Shown here in pieces: positions 24,494 through 33,245 of a stretch of DNA of 47,323 bases. A program made the position numbers and the translations under genes. The notes under the pieces were generated by a model. The model was not told where the DNA came from, searched no databases, and saw only the letters and a program-made list of their open reading frames with translations. The DNA comes from Gammaproteobacteria bacterium (GTDB lineage Bacteria > Pseudomonadota > Gammaproteobacteria > Pseudomonadales > Azotimanducaceae). The stretch is from NCBI GenBank assembly GCA_028818795.1, contig JAPPND010000092.1, positions 1-47,323 of the forward strand, in the 5' to 3' direction. The first letter of the stretch is position 1. Each line of letters begins with the position of its first letter.

Positions 24494-25027
24494 GGCGGGA
24501 TGTTCTCCTCAAGTCTTAACCGCCACTATCCGACAACGGTGAGGCAGCGTCAAAACGGAATCGGATTGCGTTCGATCCGTTCTCGGGTTGCGGAGCCTCG
24601 CAGCAGTACGACGCGGATTGAGCGTCTCGACCGTTGTTTCCTCCCCAGGCCGCCCCGCCCGACGCCGCCCGCCTCGAACAAGCGCGCGGAGGTTGCGCGT
24701 CTTCCACGCTTCGTCCACGGCGCCGGTCCCCCAGAAAAAACACGAGGCGCGGTGGTCGAAGGGTGGAAAACGCAATTCGGCACCGAATGGGACGATGTTC
24801 GTCCAGACGGTACCCGCCGATCCTCCGCATGTCGGCCAATGCTGGCCCGATTTGAATGGGGCGATGTTCCCTCCCGTCGACTCTTGGGTGTTTCCGCGAG
24901 GTCACGGCGTCCTAGTGTCGTCCCGACCAACGGGGCGCTCGGAGTTGAAACTGGGTGTTCCGTTCCGAGGCGTGCTCGCGTCGCTCCACCGCCTCGCGCC
25001 GCATTGAAATGGGCGACTGGCCGATGG
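24494..25027. other. Gene-free gap with weak dispersed repeats
   Basis: Open frames here on both strands are low-complexity and resemble no family, so I call no gene. The sequence holds several related short words: cgaatgggacgatgttcgtcc (near 24784), tgaatggggcgatgttccctcc (near 24855) and tgaaatgggcgactggcc (near 25006). Read on the minus strand these are CGYCCCATTYx-type units. Such a cluster could be the worn terminal repeats of an insertion sequence. The segment next to 24493 also carries the promoter for the aldo/keto reductase. Confidence 0.3.
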
Positions 25028-26050
25028 TCAGAACAAGCTTTCGCAGCCGGTGCCGCCCAGAATGCCGTCCACGAAGGCGCGATCCGTTCCGTCGAGGCGC
25101 GCGTACTCCTGTCGGACCCATTGCAGGCACTTCGCCTGGTAGGGGAACGGACGCTGAACCCAAGGCTCGCCATCGACTACGGCTTCGATGCGATCCGAAC
25201 CGGAGTCGATCGCGCGGGCGTTGGCCAGCATCACCGGAACATAGGTTCGCCCGACTTCCACCAAGAGGGATCTCAACGTCTTCGGCACCTCGTCGCGGCC
25301 AACCCAATCCGCCTCGGCGGGTTCTAGTCCCGAGAGGTCCTCGACCGACTGCACCCAGGCCACAACCCGAGGCGCGGTCTCGGCGGTGAGGTCGCGCGGC
25401 GTCGGGTCGAACGTCGCGAGTTGGGTCAATTGCCCGAAGAGGCCGAAGTCGGCGCTCGACGGACGTCCGCCGAACAGGAAGGGTCCGTTGCCGATGTGGT
25501 CGTCGAGGATACCGAGGAATCGACGGTAGCTATCCTCGATGACGCTCCCGGTCACATCGTTGCTGCCCACCACGTAGAGCCGTGCGATCTGGCGCTCCCT
25601 GACGGCATCTGCCCGGGGTGCGATCTCGCCGGCGCTCGCCGTCAGATCGCGCCACCGGGGCAGGATCTCGCCTGCGAGCGCGATGTCCGCCTCGTACCGC
25701 CAGCGATAGTGGAACATCGCCTTGGTAAGCCATTCGTCGGCGTAGTCCTCGATGAGATAATCGATGAATGCCAGTGCCGGGTCGTCCGGGATCACCGAGC
25801 GACCAAGGTACTCGTCCTCGAGGCGCCGGATGATCGGTGTCGAATCTACGATCGCCTCGACTCCGTCCTCCGAGTCGAAGTAAAACGTGGGCAGCAAGTC
25901 CACCTTCGGTCTCGGCAAGCCAGTGTCTCTTGCCCAGAGTCCCACGAGGAACCGGTACGGGATGCGTCGGTAGCGAAGCAGGGCGAGCATCTTGCGCGTA
26001 TAGGGGGAACCGGGAGCGCCGCGCAGCGCGATGGGGTCTGTTGTCGGCAT
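25028..26050 (-). CDS. Glutathione S-transferase-like protein
   Basis: A 340-aa protein with an N-terminal thioredoxin-like GST domain (GAPGSPYTRKMLALLRYRRI, then the cis-Pro and VDSTPIIRRLEDEY glutathione-binding strand) and a helical C-terminal domain (LFGGRPSSADFGLFGQLTQL is the usual GST hydrophobic core motif). It is longer than a standard GST of about 220 residues, with about 100 extra C-terminal residues. Substrate unknown. It is transcribed divergently from the 2-hydroxyacid dehydrogenase gene, with 133 bases between them. Confidence 0.85.
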   Translation of the reverse strand: MPTTDPIALRGAPGSPYTRKMLALLRYRRIPYRFLVGLWARDTGLPRPKVDLLPTFYFDSEDGVEAIVDSTPIIRRLEDEYLGRSVIPDDPALAFIDYLIEDYADEWLTKAMFHYRWRYEADIALAGEILPRWRDLTASAGEIAPRADAVRERQIARLYVVGSNDVTGSVIEDSYRRFLGILDDHIGNGPFLFGGRPSSADFGLFGQLTQLATFDPTPRDLTAETAPRVVAWVQSVEDLSGLEPAEADWVGRDEVPKTLRSLLVEVGRTYVPVMLANARAIDSGSDRIEAVVDGEPWVQRPFPYQAKCLQWVRQEYARLDGTDRAFVDGILGGTGCESLF

Positions 26051-26183
26051 AGGTCAGGAGTCAATGCGTACCCGAACAGCATCGTTCAAATCGATGTGCA
26101 TCGGCAACGGTTTCGATTCCAGTACACTCGGTGAGTTTTTCGCGCGTGGACAGCTCCACACGCTGACAACCACGGGGAGAAGC

Positions 26184-27185
26184 ATGAGCATCCGGATACT
26201 GTGGCCGCGCACGGGCCGCGACAACTCGGTGGAGGAGGAAGCGGTCGGCGAAGGGATCATCACCGAGTTCTGCCACGGCTACGACCAGGTCACCGAGGAG
26301 CAATGGCGCAACTGCGACGGCATTGTCGGCGGCGCGGTGCCCGAGCGGTTTCTCCCTTTGCTCGACAAGTGCCGCATCGTGGTGAAGATGGCCGTGGGGT
26401 TCGACGACGTGAACGCCGAAGCCTTCGGCAAGCTCGGGATCCCGGTCTGCAACGTGCCGGACTACGGCACCCGCGAGGTCGCCGACCACGCCATCGCCCT
26501 CATGATGACGCTGACCAAGAGCATCGCGTTCCACGACGAGTGCCTGCGCGAAGAGCCCATCAAGAACTGGCGCCCGGCGCTGAACCCGTTCGGCCGGCGC
26601 CTGGCCGACTGTACGTTCGGCGTCGTCGGCCTCGGACGCATCGGCATGACGGCCATGCGCCGGGCCCAAGCATTCGACATGCACTGCGTGTTCTACGACC
26701 CCTATCAGCCGAGCGGACTGGAGCTCGCACTTGGCATACGCCGGGTCGACACGCTGCACGAGTTGATGGGCATAAGCGACGTCGTAAGCGTTCACACACC
26801 TTTGAACGAGGAGACGGTAAACCTAATCGATGCCGATGCGCTCGCCGCCGCGAAGAAAGGCACCATAGTCATCAACACTGCCCGCGGACCGCTGATCGAT
26901 CTTGACGCGCTTCACGACGCCATGAAGGACGGCACTGTCCTAGCCGCTGGTCTGGACGTATTGCCCGACGAGCCCGCCAACCTGAACGCACCGCTGATCG
27001 CGGCCTGGCATCGCAACGAGGACTGGATCAAGCATCGGCTGGTCATCACTCCGCACTCCGCCTTCTTCACGCCGGAGAGCGTGCGCGACATCCGCGCGTT
27101 CGCCGCCCGCACGGCGGCACGCTACCTGCGCGGTGGCCGTTTAGTGAACTGTGTGAACGAGGAATACTTGAGCTACCGCCGCTAG
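26184..27185 (+). CDS. D-isomer-specific 2-hydroxyacid dehydrogenase (CtBP-like)
   Basis: A 333-aa NAD-dependent dehydrogenase from ATG 26184 (ribosome site GGGGAGA); the open frame extends further upstream without family similarity. The Rossmann motif is GVVGLGRIG. Catalytic Arg lies in NTARGPLID, Glu in LDVLPDEP and His in ITPHSAFF, all in place. It reduces or oxidises 2-keto/2-hydroxy acids and most resembles the CtBP/phosphoglycerate-dehydrogenase-like branch. Its end is followed by a hairpin-rich repeat element that could terminate transcription. Confidence 0.9.
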   Translation: MSIRILWPRTGRDNSVEEEAVGEGIITEFCHGYDQVTEEQWRNCDGIVGGAVPERFLPLLDKCRIVVKMAVGFDDVNAEAFGKLGIPVCNVPDYGTREVADHAIALMMTLTKSIAFHDECLREEPIKNWRPALNPFGRRLADCTFGVVGLGRIGMTAMRRAQAFDMHCVFYDPYQPSGLELALGIRRVDTLHELMGISDVVSVHTPLNEETVNLIDADALAAAKKGTIVINTARGPLIDLDALHDAMKDGTVLAAGLDVLPDEPANLNAPLIAAWHRNEDWIKHRLVITPHSAFFTPESVRDIRAFAARTAARYLRGGRLVNCVNEEYLSYRR

Positions 27186-27211
27186 TACGCGGGGCGGAAT
27201 CAGGTCGCCGA

Positions 27212-27309
27212 CGTAGGGGACGGGCTTGTCCCGTCCCGCCCCGAAAATGCCAGCGTGCCCTGTGCGGGCGACCGCGCGCCCTATCGGGCGCGTTAGGGTC
27301 GCCCCTACG
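27212..27309. repeat. REP-like hairpin element, copy A
   Basis: A 98-base element bounded by cgtagggg (27212-27219) and its inverse cccctacg (27302-27309). Inside are two perfect stems: GGACGGG-CTTGT-CCCGTCC starting at 27218, and CGCGCCC-TATC-GGGCGCG around 27276-27292. The left part, CGTAGGGGAC...CTTGT...GTCCC, matches copy B at 44484-44510 read on the other strand. It lies between convergent genes, a usual REP location. Confidence 0.6.
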
Positions 27310-27357
27310 ATGCGCACCGGCGTCGCGTGCTGTCTTGACGGCTTCGGGGCCAGACCA

Positions 27358-28062
27358 CTAGCCGGCCAGACCGAGGAATCGGCTGGCCAGTTTGGGTCCT
27401 GCACCTTCGTCTTCGTGCTTGAAAAAGGCGAATCCGCGTGAAGCCCCGGACGCGGCCGCACGATCGACCCAGCTTCCAAGCGCCGCGTCGTCGTAGTCCG
27501 GCTTGCGCAGTCGCAGGTAGACCCAATCCGTTGTTGCGACGAACCCGGGCATCGGCAGTTCACCGTCTTCCGATACGCAGATCGCCGCGTCGTACCGCTT
27601 GAGGGTCTCGGTCGTCTCGTCGTCGAACCAGGAGTCGTGGCGGAACTCCATCGCCACCGGGAACGCCTTGGGCCAGATCGACAGGAAAGCGTTCAGCCGC
27701 TCGTCGTCCTTGCGCAGATACGGCGGTAGCTGGAAGAGCACGCACCCGAGTTTTTCGCCCAACGTCTCGAGTCCCGCCGCTAGGTAGTCGACGGCTTCCT
27801 CGCAGTCCCGCAGCCTCGCCTGGTGGGTGATCCGCCGCGACGCCTTGATGGCGAACTGGAAATCGGCAGGCACGGCGTCTCGCCACGTAGCCAGCACGCT
27901 CCGTCTCGGCATCCGGTAGAACGTGTTGTTGATCTCCACGGCCGGCAGCTTGGATGCGTAGAAGGCCAGCATGTCGCCCGCCGCGATGTCGTCGGGGTAG
28001 AACGCGCCTTTCCACTCCTTGTAGCTGTAACCGCTTGTCCCAGCGAGCCATTGCATGCGCAT
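27358..28062 (-). CDS. DUF72 family protein (YecE-like)
   Basis: A 234-aa TIM-barrel-like protein of the DUF72 family. Marks are AGTSGYSYKEWKGAFYP at the start, AVEINNTFYRMP, FQFAIKASRRITH, LFQLPPYLR, VAMEFRHDSWF and, near the end, WVYLRLRKPDY with GFAFFKHEDEG. Structures of the family suggest a nuclease- or isomerase-like barrel, but no activity is established. It follows the metallo-beta-lactamase-fold gene by 12 bases and is probably co-transcribed with it. ATG 28062 is taken as start; an internal ATG at 28056 is also possible. Confidence 0.9.
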   Translation of the reverse strand: MRMQWLAGTSGYSYKEWKGAFYPDDIAAGDMLAFYASKLPAVEINNTFYRMPRRSVLATWRDAVPADFQFAIKASRRITHQARLRDCEEAVDYLAAGLETLGEKLGCVLFQLPPYLRKDDERLNAFLSIWPKAFPVAMEFRHDSWFDDETTETLKRYDAAICVSEDGELPMPGFVATTDWVYLRLRKPDYDDAALGSWVDRAAASGASRGFAFFKHEDEGAGPKLASRFLGLAG

Positions 28063-28074
28063 TCCCGCGTGGCG

Positions 28075-29046
28075 CTAGACCGACTGCCCCCGCGCCTTGC
28101 GAATCTTCGCCATGGCTTCGAACGCACCCAACGGGTTCGCCGGGCTCGGGGAGGCACCGAACTCGCGGTAAAGCGTCGCCACGTTGACGGCGATGCGTTC
28201 CGCATCGCCCCAGGAGTCGTAGTCGGCGAGCGAGATGTCCATGGCCGCGTCGTAGGCCGACAAGCCCGCATCGTAGCGGGCCTTCGCCTGGTCGCGGATG
28301 TACACCAGGTAGTCCCGCACGGCCTGCACCCCATGCTTGTCGGTGATCGGCCCATGACCGGGGACCACCACGGTGACGGGCAGGCCGAGCATGTAGTCGC
28401 AGGCGGCGATCCAGTTCCCGACCGGTCCAACCCAGAGGATCGGGTGGCCTTCGATGAACAGGATGTCGCCGGTGTAGATCAACCCGTCTCCGGGCACGTA
28501 GGCAAGGATGTCGCCCTGCGTGTGGCAGGGTCCGACCTCCTTCAGGACGACCATCTTGTCGCCCACCCGGAGTTCGTGCTCCTCGTCGAAAGTCGTCGTG
28601 GGCAACGTCGGCGTGATGCCCTCGAAGTCGAAGTCGCTGAAGCAGTGCATGAGGAACTCGCCGGTCTCGCCCATGTTCGGCGCCTGGCGCATGATGGCCG
28701 CCAAGCGGTCCGGGGACTCGGCGGCGAGTTCCCGCGCGGTGGCATTCGAGGCGATGATCTCCGCCTCCGACACCAGTTCGTTGCCATTGCAGTGATCGGC
28801 GTTGGCGTGGGTGTTCACCAGCGTGTCGAACGCGCGCGTGGCGTTCGGCTCCGCCGCGCGCATGCCTTCCAGCATCGCCCGGGTGAGCTTCAGGTCGAAC
28901 AGCGTGTCGACCAGCAGGCTCTCGCCGCCGTCCACGACCAATCCCGCGTTGCTCCAGCCCCAGCCACCGTCCGGTTGGATCCACGCGTAGCAGTGGTCGC
29001 CAACGTCGTGAAGCCCTTGGGTGAACGGCTTGGTTCCGAGTCCCAT
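28075..29046 (-). CDS. Metallo-beta-lactamase-fold hydrolase
   Basis: A 323-aa MBL-fold enzyme. The zinc motif is THANADHCNGN, so the second His of HxHxDH is Asn, a variant I know from other MBL subfamilies with THxNxDH. Further ligands are His in GPCHTQGD, Asp in IYTGDILF and His in VVVPGHGPITD. No signal peptide is seen. It could be a hydrolase of an organic ester or thioester; the substrate is not evident. It is the first gene of a pair with the DUF72 gene and diverges from the acyltransferase gene. Confidence 0.88.
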   Translation of the reverse strand: MGLGTKPFTQGLHDVGDHCYAWIQPDGGWGWSNAGLVVDGGESLLVDTLFDLKLTRAMLEGMRAAEPNATRAFDTLVNTHANADHCNGNELVSEAEIIASNATARELAAESPDRLAAIMRQAPNMGETGEFLMHCFSDFDFEGITPTLPTTTFDEEHELRVGDKMVVLKEVGPCHTQGDILAYVPGDGLIYTGDILFIEGHPILWVGPVGNWIAACDYMLGLPVTVVVPGHGPITDKHGVQAVRDYLVYIRDQAKARYDAGLSAYDAAMDISLADYDSWGDAERIAVNVATLYREFGASPSPANPLGAFEAMAKIRKARGQSV

Positions 29047-29186
29047 TCGCGCACTCCGTCCGACTGTCGTTGGCAGCGTGACCTGCTAGTCTAACCCGCT
29101 CAAGGACAAGAAAATCGCTTGAAGTCCGGCGGATATTTCTTTACTAATCAAACCGTTGCCTTTGAACTTCGTGGCTATCTGCCGTC

Positions 29187-30314
29187 GTGGACACATTCGA
29201 CGACATCCGTCCGTACCGGGACGACGAGGTCGGTCCCACGATCGCTCGGCTGTCGAACGACCGTGGCTTCATCGCCTTCGCCGGACGGTTCGCGGCACCG
29301 GGGTTGCCGAGGCGCCTACGCGCCTTCACCTACCCGGCACTGCGTGTACTCATCCGCCGGAAGGCTACGCGGCTTCGCTCGGTGGCGGATCTGCAGCGCC
29401 TGATGTCGGGTTACCTGAAAGTCCTGCTGCAACACACCTCCGACGGCATGACCGTGAGCGGATTGGACGGCCTGGACCCGACCGCCTCCTACCTGTTCAT
29501 CTCCAACCACCGCGACATCGCCCTGGACCCGACGTTCCTGAACTACGCCCTGTGGCTTGAGGGGCATCCCACCACGCAGGTCGCCATCGGCGACAACCTG
29601 CTCGGCACCGGCTTCCATAGCCACCTGATGCGGGTCAACAAGGCTTTTCTCGTTGCGCGGGATGTGAGCGGCGCCAAGGCCCAACTCAAGGCCATGCGGC
29701 AGACATCGGCGTACATGCGCAATGCCCTTGAAGCAGACGAGTCGGTGTGGATCGCGCAACGGGAAGGAAGGTCCAAGGACGGCATCGACCGCACCGAACC
29801 CGCACTACTCAAGATGCTGCAACTCGCCTACCGCCACGACGCCCCGGCCGTCACCGATTGGCTGCGGCGGGTCCGCCTTGTTCCCGTCTCGATTACCTAC
29901 GAGATCGATCCCTGCGCTCCCAGCAAGGCGCGCGAGCTCTTTTTCACGGCCAAGGATGGTCGCTACGAGAAGCGGCCCGGAGACGACATCGAGAGCATCG
30001 AAACGGGTGTGCGTGGTTTCAAGGGACGCATCCACCTGCACTTCTCGCCACCCGTCGACGGGGACTTCGCCGACGCCGACCAGTTGGCCCGCCACCTCGA
30101 CGTACAGATCGTCTCCAACCTCGTCGCCTACCCAACGCACCACTACGCCCGAGCGCGCCTCAACGGATCCGACTCGGAATTGACCGAAACGACTCCGCGC
30201 GGTCGCCAAGCCTTCTTCGACGACCTGCACGCCTGCCCACCCGAGCAAGTGCCCTACTTCCTCCGCCAGTACGCCAACCTGGTGGAAAACCAGTTGGCCG
30301 TGCGACCCCCCTAG
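29187..30314 (+). CDS. PlsC-like glycerol acyltransferase
   Basis: A 375-aa protein of the glycerolipid acyltransferase superfamily. The acceptor-site motif is SNHRDIALDP (His and Asp separated by five residues, one more than the canonical HX4D) and the second motif is IAQREGRSKDG. It probably acylates glycerol-phosphate or a related lipid at the inner membrane. The GTG start at 29187 is the only good choice near the family N-terminus. It is convergent with modC, 22 bases away. Confidence 0.85.
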   Translation: MDTFDDIRPYRDDEVGPTIARLSNDRGFIAFAGRFAAPGLPRRLRAFTYPALRVLIRRKATRLRSVADLQRLMSGYLKVLLQHTSDGMTVSGLDGLDPTASYLFISNHRDIALDPTFLNYALWLEGHPTTQVAIGDNLLGTGFHSHLMRVNKAFLVARDVSGAKAQLKAMRQTSAYMRNALEADESVWIAQREGRSKDGIDRTEPALLKMLQLAYRHDAPAVTDWLRRVRLVPVSITYEIDPCAPSKARELFFTAKDGRYEKRPGDDIESIETGVRGFKGRIHLHFSPPVDGDFADADQLARHLDVQIVSNLVAYPTHHYARARLNGSDSELTETTPRGRQAFFDDLHACPPEQVPYFLRQYANLVENQLAVRPP

Positions 30315-30336
30315 CCGGTCGCTCGCATCGAAACCG

Positions 30337-31410
30337 TCAGGGGGCGCCGGTACGGACAGCCACCGACTTGATAAGCGCTTGTACCGCCATGCCGACCGCC
30401 AACCCCAATTCATCCACCGAGCGGCGCGTGACGCGAGCAAGCAGGAATTGACCGTCGCCGCAACGGATCCTTGCCAACGCCGAGTCTCTCTGGTCGTCGA
30501 TCGCGTCGACGATGCCGTCGACGCGGTTGAGGATGCTCAAGCGGTCAATGGGGGTTGTGGCCAAGCTGACATCGCGGGCCGGAATGTGGAGAAGGATGCG
30601 CGGGCCGGCAGAGGACAGGTCTCCGCGCACAAAGAGCGAAGACGGCCCGAAAGCCAGCTCGGACAGTCGATAGCGCGGGTCGTAGGTCTTGAACTTGCAG
30701 CTGACCACGGCGCCGGCTTCGTCCCCGAAGGAAGGCGTGGTGAACGACGTGGAAAACTCCCCCACCGAGTCCACCCGCGCCACCTCGCCATCGACCGCCA
30801 CCATGACCTGGTCTGCCATGGTCAGTACTTCGGCCAAGGTGTGGGACACGTAGATGATGGGTACGTCGTGGCGACGGCACAGGCGGGCGAGGTAGGGCGC
30901 GATTTCGCGTCTAGACGCCGCATCCAGGGCAGACATCGGCTCGTCGAACAGCCAGAGTTTGGCCGGTGAGAGGAGCGTCCGTCCGAGCGCAACGCGCTGC
31001 CGCTGCCCGCCGGAGAGTTCCCGGGGGTACTGGCCCAGCAGCGGCTCCAAGTCCAGGAAGTCCACGACCTCATCGAATCCGAGACGTGCCCCCGCGCGTT
31101 TGGCGTGCGCCGCGAAAGTCAGGTTGGTGCGCGCGTCGAGGTGCGGGAACAACCGGGCTTCCTGGAACACTGTGCCGACCGGTCGTCGGTGCGCGGCAAG
31201 ATTCGCGGATGCGCCTTGCCACGTCTCTCCGTCGACCTCCACGGTCACCGCTGCGCCGGGTTCGAACCCGGCGACCAAGCGGAGCAGCGTCGACTTGCCG
31301 GAACCGGACGCGCCCACGAGGGCCGCGACGCCATCGAGATCCACGTCGAGGTCCGCCCGCAACCGGAACCCGGTGTCCCGGACAAGCTCGCCCATGACCC
31401 TGACCTTCAT
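30337..31410 (-). CDS. modC: Molybdate ABC transporter ATP-binding protein
   Basis: A 357-aa ATPase of the molybdate importer. The start at ATG 31410 overlaps the modB stop by 4 bases; the longer open frame is a shadow of modB. Walker A is GASGSGKST, signature LSGGQRQRVALGR, Walker B LWLFDEP, with an H-loop at YVSHT. The C-terminal part (about residues 290-355) is a TOBE/Mop-like domain that binds molybdate, as in ModC but not in general ATPases. Order modA-modB-modC on the minus strand is the classic operon. Confidence 0.93.
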   Translation of the reverse strand: MKVRVMGELVRDTGFRLRADLDVDLDGVAALVGASGSGKSTLLRLVAGFEPGAAVTVEVDGETWQGASANLAAHRRPVGTVFQEARLFPHLDARTNLTFAAHAKRAGARLGFDEVVDFLDLEPLLGQYPRELSGGQRQRVALGRTLLSPAKLWLFDEPMSALDAASRREIAPYLARLCRRHDVPIIYVSHTLAEVLTMADQVMVAVDGEVARVDSVGEFSTSFTTPSFGDEAGAVVSCKFKTYDPRYRLSELAFGPSSLFVRGDLSSAGPRILLHIPARDVSLATTPIDRLSILNRVDGIVDAIDDQRDSALARIRCGDGQFLLARVTRRSVDELGLAVGMAVQALIKSVAVRTGAP

Positions 31411-32075
31411 GGGACGCGGAGCCAGCGGTAGGTGAAGGTCAACACCACCAGCGAGAACACGAGCAGCGAGGCCGCGATCACATGCGCCCCGACGTAGTCG
31501 AGCATCTCGACCCGGTCGAACAACGCGATGGACAACACCCGGGTCTCTCCGGGAATGTTGCCGCCGATCATCAGCACGATGCCGAACTCGCCAACCGTGT
31601 GCGCGAATCCGAGCACACCGGCGGCAACGAGCGCTTTGCGGTGCATCGGGAGTACCAGGCGCAGGAACCGGGTTGCCGGAGGAACTCCCAAGCTGGCCGC
31701 CGCTTCCAGAAGATGGCCGTCGGTTGTCCGGAATGCCGATGCCAACGGTCCCGTAACAAAAGGCAAGGAATAGACGATCGAACCGATCACCAACCCGGCG
31801 AAGGTGAAGGCAAGCCGCGCACCCGCGACGGCCTCGGCGATCGCGCCGAGGGGCCCGCTCTCCGCCATGGCAAGCAGCAGGTAGAAACCCAACACCGTTG
31901 GCGGCAGCACCAACGGCAGCGCCACCACGGCTTCCACCGGCGCCCGCCACCGGGAACGCGTCCGGGCAATCCACCACGACAGCGGCGGCGAGGCCACCAG
32001 CAGGATCGCCGTGGTGGTCAAGGCGAGCAACCCGGTCACCCACGCCGCTTGCGCGATGTCGGCCGTTACTCCCAC
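31407..32075 (-). CDS. modB: Molybdate ABC transporter permease
   Basis: A 222-aa inner-membrane permease with five to six membrane segments. The ABC-coupling (EAA) loop is readable as LLEAAASLGVPPATRFLRLV, followed by HTVGEFGIVLMIGGNIPGET, a hallmark of ModB/CysT-type permeases. It shares one base with the modA stop and overlaps modC by 4 bases, so subunits are made in coupled translation. It moves molybdate, or tungstate, inward. Confidence 0.95.
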   Translation of the reverse strand: MGVTADIAQAAWVTGLLALTTTAILLVASPPLSWWIARTRSRWRAPVEAVVALPLVLPPTVLGFYLLLAMAESGPLGAIAEAVAGARLAFTFAGLVIGSIVYSLPFVTGPLASAFRTTDGHLLEAAASLGVPPATRFLRLVLPMHRKALVAAGVLGFAHTVGEFGIVLMIGGNIPGETRVLSIALFDRVEMLDYVGAHVIAASLLVFSLVVLTFTYRWLRVP

Positions 32076-32773
32076 TACCGATAGCCGGCTTTCCGGATCA
32101 GGTCACGCGCCCGTTCGCTGCCGAGGTAGTCCATGAACTCCTTGGCAGCCTGTTCGTTGGGACCGGCAACGACAACCCCAACCTGCTCGATGGGCGTGTA
32201 AAGATGCTCCGGAACCAGCCAATAGCGATCGGGGCCGATGTCTTGGGCCACGACCTGTGCCAGCGCCGCGAACGCGCCGTCCACCGCACCACTGGCCGCG
32301 AAGTGGAACGCCTGGGCAACGTTCAGCGCGTTGATCCGTTTCGACTCCGCACCCAGGCGGCGCAGGGTCTCCAGCGCCGCGCGGCCGTACGGCGCGGTCT
32401 CGGGATTGGCCAGCGCCACGCGCTTGTCGGCCGCCAGCCAGTCCATTCCGGGGTTTCCGTGGTTAACGACCAGCACGAGTCTGCCCCTCGCGTAGGCGAT
32501 CGGCGAATGTGCCCTGTCCTGGTCCACCAAGGATCCGGGCCGGGCGGCGTCGGCGGAGAGGAAGGCGTCGAAGGGACGCCCCTGGACGAGTTGTGCATAG
32601 AGCAGGCCCGATGAGCCGTAGGTGGCCACGATCTCGCCGGGAAAATCCGCCTTCAGACTCTCAAGAGCGCTCTGGAAGTTCGACGCGACGGCAAGGCGCA
32701 GGGGTTCGCCGGCGCCCGCCGACGTCCACGCCATCGCGATCCCCGCAAGTGTTCCAGCGAGCCAGCGTCCCAT
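32075..32773 (-). CDS. modA: Molybdate ABC transporter substrate-binding protein
   Basis: A periplasmic binding protein of 232 aa from ATG 32773, which gives a clean signal peptide (MGRWLAGTLAGIAMAWTSAG); a TTG start 10 codons upstream is possible. The mature protein has LRLAVASNFQSALESL, the GSSGLLYAQLVQG oxyanion-binding segment and the C-terminal GVVVAGPNEQAAKEFMDYL usual for ModA. First gene of modABC. I see no ModE-type palindrome upstream. Confidence 0.92.
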   Translation of the reverse strand: MGRWLAGTLAGIAMAWTSAGAGEPLRLAVASNFQSALESLKADFPGEIVATYGSSGLLYAQLVQGRPFDAFLSADAARPGSLVDQDRAHSPIAYARGRLVLVVNHGNPGMDWLAADKRVALANPETAPYGRAALETLRRLGAESKRINALNVAQAFHFAASGAVDGAFAALAQVVAQDIGPDRYWLVPEHLYTPIEQVGVVVAGPNEQAAKEFMDYLGSERARDLIRKAGYR

Positions 32774-33046
32774 CCGGTGACTCTGCCAGCGCAAGGTGGC
32801 CAACGCAAAAGACCTGGTAAGCCCGGTAGAGGGGCTACCGCGGGAGTTGCGATCGCCGTTCGAGGGCGCGTACGACTCCGTGGTTCGAGTATGGGCGGCA
32901 CCCGATGGGAGTCAAGGTGCCCGAGTTCGCCGCTTCGAATGTCGCGGCCGAGGCCGGATGCGTTCGCGTTTCGGAGCAGGTACTGTTCATTGAACCTTTG
33001 CCGGTCGCGTTCCGCTAGACACTAGAGCAGCGGATACGGAGTGACG

Positions 33047-33245
33047 ATGGTCAAGCCGACGGATATGACGCGAGCCCCGTTGCTAGCCTTGTCTTGCCTG
33101 ATCGCCGGCTTGGCATGGCCGCAAGCCCGGGTCGAGATGTTCTCGCCGTCGGGCTACGCGAAGGATGTCCGCCAAGTCACGGTGCGCTTCACCGAAGCCA
33201 TGGTCGCACTCGGCGAGCCCGGACGTTTGGATCCGTTCAGCGTTG
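33047..33245 (+). pseudogene. N-terminal fragment of alpha-2-macroglobulin, out of frame
   Basis: From ATG 33047 (GGAG ribosome site) this frame encodes a signal peptide (MTRAPLLALSCLIAGLAWPQ) and the first strand region of a bacterial alpha-2-macroglobulin (FSPSGYAKDVRQVTVRF, then MVALGEPGRLDPFSVDC). After about 33240 the frame loses sense, while the next frame over resumes recognisable family sequence (AAVLGPDGPLVNAG). A +1 shift plus loss of several hundred residues of macroglobulin domains would explain it. Confidence 0.65.

Noticed and set aside
24167-25327. 386-aa plus-strand frame spanning the gap and two minus-strand genes
   Set aside because: It overlaps the ends of two clear genes, is Arg/Pro-rich and has no recognisable domain.
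27560-28984. 474-aa minus-strand frame across the DUF72 and MBL genes
   Set aside because: It overlaps two well-supported genes on the same strand in another frame and reads as Arg/Gly-rich nonsense.
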